Source: an uncultured Acinetobacter sp.
GTDB lineage: Bacteria; Cyanobacteriota; Vampirovibrionia; Gastranaerophilales; Gastranaerophilaceae
Length of the DNA: 44,323 nt
Assembly (NCBI GenBank): GCA_946623365.1
Contig: CAMORE010000001.1
Location: forward strand, 1-44,323
Direction of reading: 5' to 3'
In this document: positions 40,341 to 44,323 of the stretch, one piece after another
How positions within the stretch are numbered: position 1 is the first letter of the stretch
Layout: every line of letters begins with the position of its first letter
Program-made: the position numbers and the translations under genes
Notes under the pieces: model-generated
Told to the model about the DNA's origin: nothing
Seen by the model: only the letters and a program-made list of their open reading frames with translations
The model's database searches: none

Positions 40341-40432
40341 GACATGTCCTATACCTGTACATATTATTACGGCATAAAATACAAAAACTTTAATTCGAAA
40401 ATATATAATCCATCAAAATATGTATTTTAGCA

Positions 40433-43400
40433 CTATGATTTAAGGAATGAACTGTATTGCTGCTGCATTTGTGCGATAAGCATATCCATTGATTTAAACT
40501 TAGCTTCTAATTGTTCTCTATATGATTCAAGAGCTCTGTTAGCTTTTGATATTTTTTGATTTAAGTTTGTGATTTGTGTATTGAATGATCTGTCCGCAGA
40601 ATCAAAATATCCTGTAACACTTGTTAAAGCACTTTCTACAACATTTTCCATTCTGTTAAATATACCTGTAGACGTATCAGTACCCACAAGCAGGTACTTC
40701 ATAGCATCCCAGTCATTTGCAAATTTACTTTTAAATGTATCTGCATCAAAAGTAAGATTTACAATTGCATCATTAGAAACAGATAAGTTGCTTCCGCTTG
40801 CAGCAGAAGTAGATATACCTACAGCGGAAAGATTTTTATAGAATGTTCCTGCTGATTCTGATGATGTCATAATGCTTCTAAGTTGATTTCTTATCATTTT
40901 GAGTGTTGTTTGATTGCTCAAATCACCGTCTTTTGCAATTGCTTCATCTACGTTGTTCATAAGTTCATTATATGCATTTACAACATCTGAAACAGCACTG
41001 GCAAGTTTTTCGGAATCTTTTGTTACAGTAAGTTTAACAACTTCACCTTCTGAAGCGGCTTTTAGATTTAGTGTAACTCCGCTTATTCTGGAGACATCCT
41101 CTTTTACAATATTGGAATTAGCGGAATAAGTTGTTCCGTTAATTGTGAACTTAGCATTCTGACCAAGAGTTTGGCTTACAACATTCAGATACTTGTTACC
41201 GTTTTCGACTCCGGTGTATCCCATAACATCAGTAAAGTTACTTGTACCCTTATCAATATTAATAAAGGAAGAGCCTGCCATATTTGATTCAATTTGAAGC
41301 TGACCGCTTACGCTGTCCCAATATGCGGTAGCTCCGGAATTTTCATTTGAATTGATTGCAGCTACTATATCATTCATTGTTGTAGTATTTGTTACAGAAA
41401 TTGTCGCATCACCTACTATAAATGTTCCTGTTGTAATGTTACCATTTCTGAACAGCCCTGCTGTTGTAAGTTTGGTTTCACCATTAACTACATATAATTC
41501 ACGAGAGCTTCTTACGGAACCGTCACCCCATTGTGTAGCACCTACTATTGAAGCAAAATTTGTGTTATCTGTTGCTGCGCCGAGGTTAACTGTTGCACCC
41601 GATGATGATTTTAGAACTAAATATCCTTCTTCATCAAAGGAGAACTGAACATCATTGCTGCCAAATGCTGTTTGAAGCTTTTGGTTAAGAGATCTGAATG
41701 TACAATCATTGTCTAAAGTAATAGAAGCTTTTTTACCATTTCTATATACAGATAATGTTCTTGTTGTGCCTTTTGATTCATCCAAACCGGTTGAGATATT
41801 AAGCATTGAAAGTTTAGTATCTAAATTTGCATATTTTGCAGCAGAAACAGTATGGTCTTCAATTGCTGTTGTTGTAGATTTAACCGTAACAGAACTTGAT
41901 GCATAACCGCCCAAATCGTTATTAAATGAAAGTTTTAATTTACTATTGTTATTTTTAAAGATATCAGATGTACCTGTAGAATTAATTGTCATATCTTTAT
42001 AGCCGCTTTGGATAACAATATTTCCGTCTGATATTGTAGCTTCAAGTCCAAGGGCTCTGAATTTACCAAGCAAATCACCTACCGTATCAGTACTGCTTAC
42101 AGAGATAACACTGTTTACACCGTCTACATTTACCGAAATTTGAGCTGTTGCATCAGAAGCAAGAGTCCAGCTTGACTTAATTGCACCGCCTTGAGTATAA
42201 TTTAAATCTCCTATTTTTGTAGTTTCTGTAGCACTGACGGTTGTTGTTTCTGTTCCTTCAACTTTATTTGTACTGTTGTATTGATTCATTTGAGTTGTGG
42301 AAGCGAACAATTTAGATACAATATTTGATTTTTCATTATTGTTTGTTGTATTTGAAGTTGCAACATAAGAATCTCCGTTACCTGTTGTTGTAAGGATAGC
42401 AGAAGTTCCTGATGCATCGCTTACAAGTCTGGATTCAATACCGAATGTTCTCAGAGTATCCATAACATCTCCGAGCGTATCTCCGGTTGAAACCATAGCT
42501 GTGTATCTTACACCGTTATTATAAATATAGTATTCACCGGTTGTAACACCAAGTTCATTTAATGTAGTTGCTCTTGTTGCAGATATAGTATTTGTAGTAA
42601 TTGTTGTAACATCTTCTATTTTACCTTCGTAGGAATCCGTAGTAATCCAGTTTGTCAGACCTAAAACAGAAAGAACATTTGAACCTCCGGATACTGATGA
42701 CAGTGTCGAATTACCTTCATTTTTAACTATCAATTGACCTTTATCATTTATAACTGCGTCAAAGCCGAATTGACCGATTATATCCATAAATGTTCCTACT
42801 GTGTCTTCGGAAGTTAGCGTTACATCTGTTTGAACACCGTCTTTAGTAATTGTGAATTTTCCTGCTGTATATGTTCCTTCAGCTATATTTGAAAGTTTAG
42901 TTTCTCTTGATATTGCTTCTATAACCGGAACAGGTTTTGTTAAGTTATTGGAATCATAAACTTTATTAAAATCCCAGTTAGAGAACAATCTGTTAACGAT
43001 GTTTGAATTTGGCGAACTTGCAAGAAGAGAAGTTTCCAAGTAAGAATCATTGTGACCGCTTACGGATATTGAACCGTCTTCAGAGATATCTGCAATCATG
43101 CCATAGAGTGCTAAATCTCCCATTAAGTCATTTACTGTAGTTTTTTTCGTTATAGAAAGAGTATTTCTTACTCCGTTATCATACAGATAGAAGCTTCCTT
43201 CAGTAATACCTAAATTGTTACCGTCAGAATCCTGCAAATCAACAAGTTTTGTTGACCCGTCAATTTTTGCCGTACGATCTGTGTCTTTAAGGTCCGCAGA
43301 GGTTTGTGTAACTTCTCCCAACGACCATTTTGTTAATCCGAGTTTCGTAAGAATATTAGAGCCGCCTGTAACATTTGCAAGATAGCTATTTCCTATACCT

Positions 43401-44323
43401 GTAATTTCAAGACGACCGCTTGAATCTATACTTGTTGTAAATCCGTATTGAGCAAGCAGGTTACAGAAATCATCTGCTGTTGTTCCGGAGAAGTTAACTG
43501 TATAGTGAACACCTTCCTGAACAATTTCGATATTGCCGTTTGTTACGCCGTAACTTGTTTTAAGATCAGTAGAACCCTGCATCTTATTAACTACCGTATG
43601 AGTTGATTTTACAAAACTTACGCCATTACCTGTTGCGAGTTTGAGAGTATTTTTTAAGTTATCTGACATTCCGAGAATAAAGGTATTTGTCGCACCTGTT
43701 AGTGAAATCTTACCATCGACGACTTGTCCTGAAACTCCATAACCGGCAAGTGTTGTTAGCATATCATCTATTGACATGCCCTTATTAATCGTTATTGTTT
43801 TTTCCGTTCCGTCTTGGACTACTGTCACTGTACCGTTTGCAGCGAGATGCAAGTTTTGATCGAGTTTTGTATCTGTCGTCATATCATGAGTCCAAGTTAC
43901 TGTTTGTTTGTCTGAAAGCGTATTATCTCCCAAAATCGTTGTTGTAACAGTAGTTGTATAATGACGAGAAAGTCCTATACCGGATACATTACCTGAACCG
44001 TTGTTCCAAGTGGATGCAAGGAATCCTGTTACAGATTCAAGCCATCCGTCTGAAGTTCCGACAGCAGTCAGAGAACCGTTATGAACTTCTGTTTCTATGC
44101 CGTATGCAGCGAGAGCTGTTTGTAAATCGCCGACTGTATTTGTAGACGTCATGGTAATCGTGTATAATTGTCCATCATATCTTACGCCTACAGTAGATGT
44201 TGCGGAAGTTTTTCCGTTTGGCAGGTTACCATTTGCGGAATTGAAACATCCTAACTCCCAGAAAGTTGTATCAGCATTAAGATTATTTGTAATCAACCGT
44301 TCTTTCTTTTCAGCTGATGTATT
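40433..44323 (-). CDS. fliD: Giant flagellar filament cap protein FliD (C-terminal part, runs off the window)
   Basis: FliD caps the flagellar filament and assembles flagellin. The frame is open to the window edge, so at least 1296 residues are present and the N-terminus is missing. A TTG at 44296 is an in-frame codon, not a convincing start. The C-terminal 240 residues match FliD_C: SAVSDVVNAYNELMNN, then the closing coiled coil with MDMLIAQMQQQYSSFLKS. Before it come nine modules of about 100-130 residues with a flagellin-IN-like core (TVGDLxxxLxxYGI, GxLxVxG, SYL, SNIxxxLGL), starting near residues 38, 155, 254, 367, 479, 588, 717, 846 and 956 of the TTG numbering. Typical FliD proteins are 400-700 residues. 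Confidence 0.85.
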   Translation of the reverse strand, partial: NTSAEKKERLITNNLNADTTFWELGCFNSANGNLPNGKTSATSTVGVRYDGQLYTITMTSTNTVGDLQTALAAYGIETEVHNGSLTAVGTSDGWLESVTGFLASTWNNGSGNVSGIGLSRHYTTTVTTTILGDNTLSDKQTVTWTHDMTTDTKLDQNLHLAANGTVTVVQDGTEKTITINKGMSIDDMLTTLAGYGVSGQVVDGKISLTGATNTFILGMSDNLKNTLKLATGNGVSFVKSTHTVVNKMQGSTDLKTSYGVTNGNIEIVQEGVHYTVNFSGTTADDFCNLLAQYGFTTSIDSSGRLEITGIGNSYLANVTGGSNILTKLGLTKWSLGEVTQTSADLKDTDRTAKIDGSTKLVDLQDSDGNNLGITEGSFYLYDNGVRNTLSITKKTTVNDLMGDLALYGMIADISEDGSISVSGHNDSYLETSLLASSPNSNIVNRLFSNWDFNKVYDSNNLTKPVPVIEAISRETKLSNIAEGTYTAGKFTITKDGVQTDVTLTSEDTVGTFMDIIGQFGFDAVINDKGQLIVKNEGNSTLSSVSGGSNVLSVLGLTNWITTDSYEGKIEDVTTITTNTISATRATTLNELGVTTGEYYIYNNGVRYTAMVSTGDTLGDVMDTLRTFGIESRLVSDASGTSAILTTTGNGDSYVATSNTTNNNEKSNIVSKLFASTTQMNQYNSTNKVEGTETTTVSATETTKIGDLNYTQGGAIKSSWTLASDATAQISVNVDGVNSVISVSSTDTVGDLLGKFRALGLEATISDGNIVIQSGYKDMTINSTGTSDIFKNNNSKLKLSFNNDLGGYASSSVTVKSTTTAIEDHTVSAAKYANLDTKLSMLNISTGLDESKGTTRTLSVYRNGKKASITLDNDCTFRSLNQKLQTAFGSNDVQFSFDEEGYLVLKSSSGATVNLGAATDNTNFASIVGATQWGDGSVRSSRELYVVNGETKLTTAGLFRNGNITTGTFIVGDATISVTNTTTMNDIVAAINSNENSGATAYWDSVSGQLQIESNMAGSSFINIDKGTSNFTDVMGYTGVENGNKYLNVVSQTLGQNAKFTINGTTYSANSNIVKEDVSRISGVTLNLKAASEGEVVKLTVTKDSEKLASAVSDVVNAYNELMNNVDEAIAKDGDLSNQTTLKMIRNQLRSIMTSSESAGTFYKNLSAVGISTSAASGSNLSVSNDAIVNLTFDADTFKSKFANDWDAMKYLLVGTDTSTGIFNRMENVVESALTSVTGYFDSADRSFNTQITNLNQKISKANRALESYREQLEAKFKSMDMLIAQMQQQYSSFLKS

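Noticed and set aside
1..44323. tRNA, rRNA, CRISPR arrays, intact insertion sequences or prophage genes
   Set aside because: None were seen in the intergenic stretches or among the proteins.

Overview
The window is AT-rich (roughly one third G+C by eye), densely coded and entirely bacterial. Lipid A and ADP-heptose genes (lpxC, lpxD, fabZ, rfaE2) show an LPS-bearing outer membrane, and the right edge carries a flagellar cap (FliD-type) gene, so the organism is probably a motile diderm. Several hypothetical proteins, especially two with a short FKSS motif near the N-terminus, and the SpoIID-type protein in an LPS-bearing cell, suggest the non-photosynthetic cyanobacterial relatives (Melainabacteria/Vampirovibrionia, probably Gastranaerophilales). 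That placement is inference from protein style and has not been tested by a tree.

Layout. 1-3350: leftward envelope operon rfaE2-lpxD-lpxC-fabZ, followed downstream by two very long perfect hairpins. 3350-8300: exported beta-propeller protein and O-methyltransferase, then a divergent pair of proteins with YwqK-like tyrosine/glycine repeats, then lipoyl synthase lipA. 8300-12000: leftward AGCS-family amino-acid symporter, zinc dehydrogenase and SpoIID-type enzyme. 12100-15760: rightward lipoprotein foldase, MmcQ/YjbR-type protein, a degenerate GGDEF protein and a membrane-anchored VWA protein. 15760-16088: gene-free stretch with four REP-like hairpins. 16089-18571: polytopic membrane protein and TonB-like protein. 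18607-20152: PanE-like reductase overlapping a CMP-sugar synthetase. 20200-22340: four small, mostly exported or membrane hypotheticals. 22356-25904: rdgB with a candidate 58-residue gene just upstream, and leuS. 26030-29800: divergent amidase and dnaX, then a small duplicated acidic protein. 29844-36600: leftward ligA with two hypotheticals, a 618-residue membrane protein, an octanoyltransferase/lipoate ligase and a dGTPase-like enzyme. 36686-38714: MgtC-like protein and a TPR protein. 38718-44323: a strongly acidic low-complexity protein and the C-terminal part of a giant FliD.

Functional links. lipA and the LipM/LplA-type gene together give a lipoate route. The CMP-sugar synthetase could supply a nonulosonate for LPS or flagellin decoration. 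The amidase, SpoIID-type enzyme and foldase act in the envelope. Regulation is unusually readable: several sigma70-type promoters have clear -35/-10 pairs. At four genes without a Shine-Dalgarno site (amidase, dnaX, dGTPase, spoIID-type) the -10 box lies exactly 6 nt before the start codon, which predicts leaderless mRNAs. I saw no rRNA, tRNA, CRISPR array, prophage or intact insertion sequence. The most notable items are the FliD built of at least nine tandem flagellin-IN-like modules, the A10 slippery run in dnaX that would give a gamma-like short form, the shared FKSS motif, and two families of dispersed hairpins.
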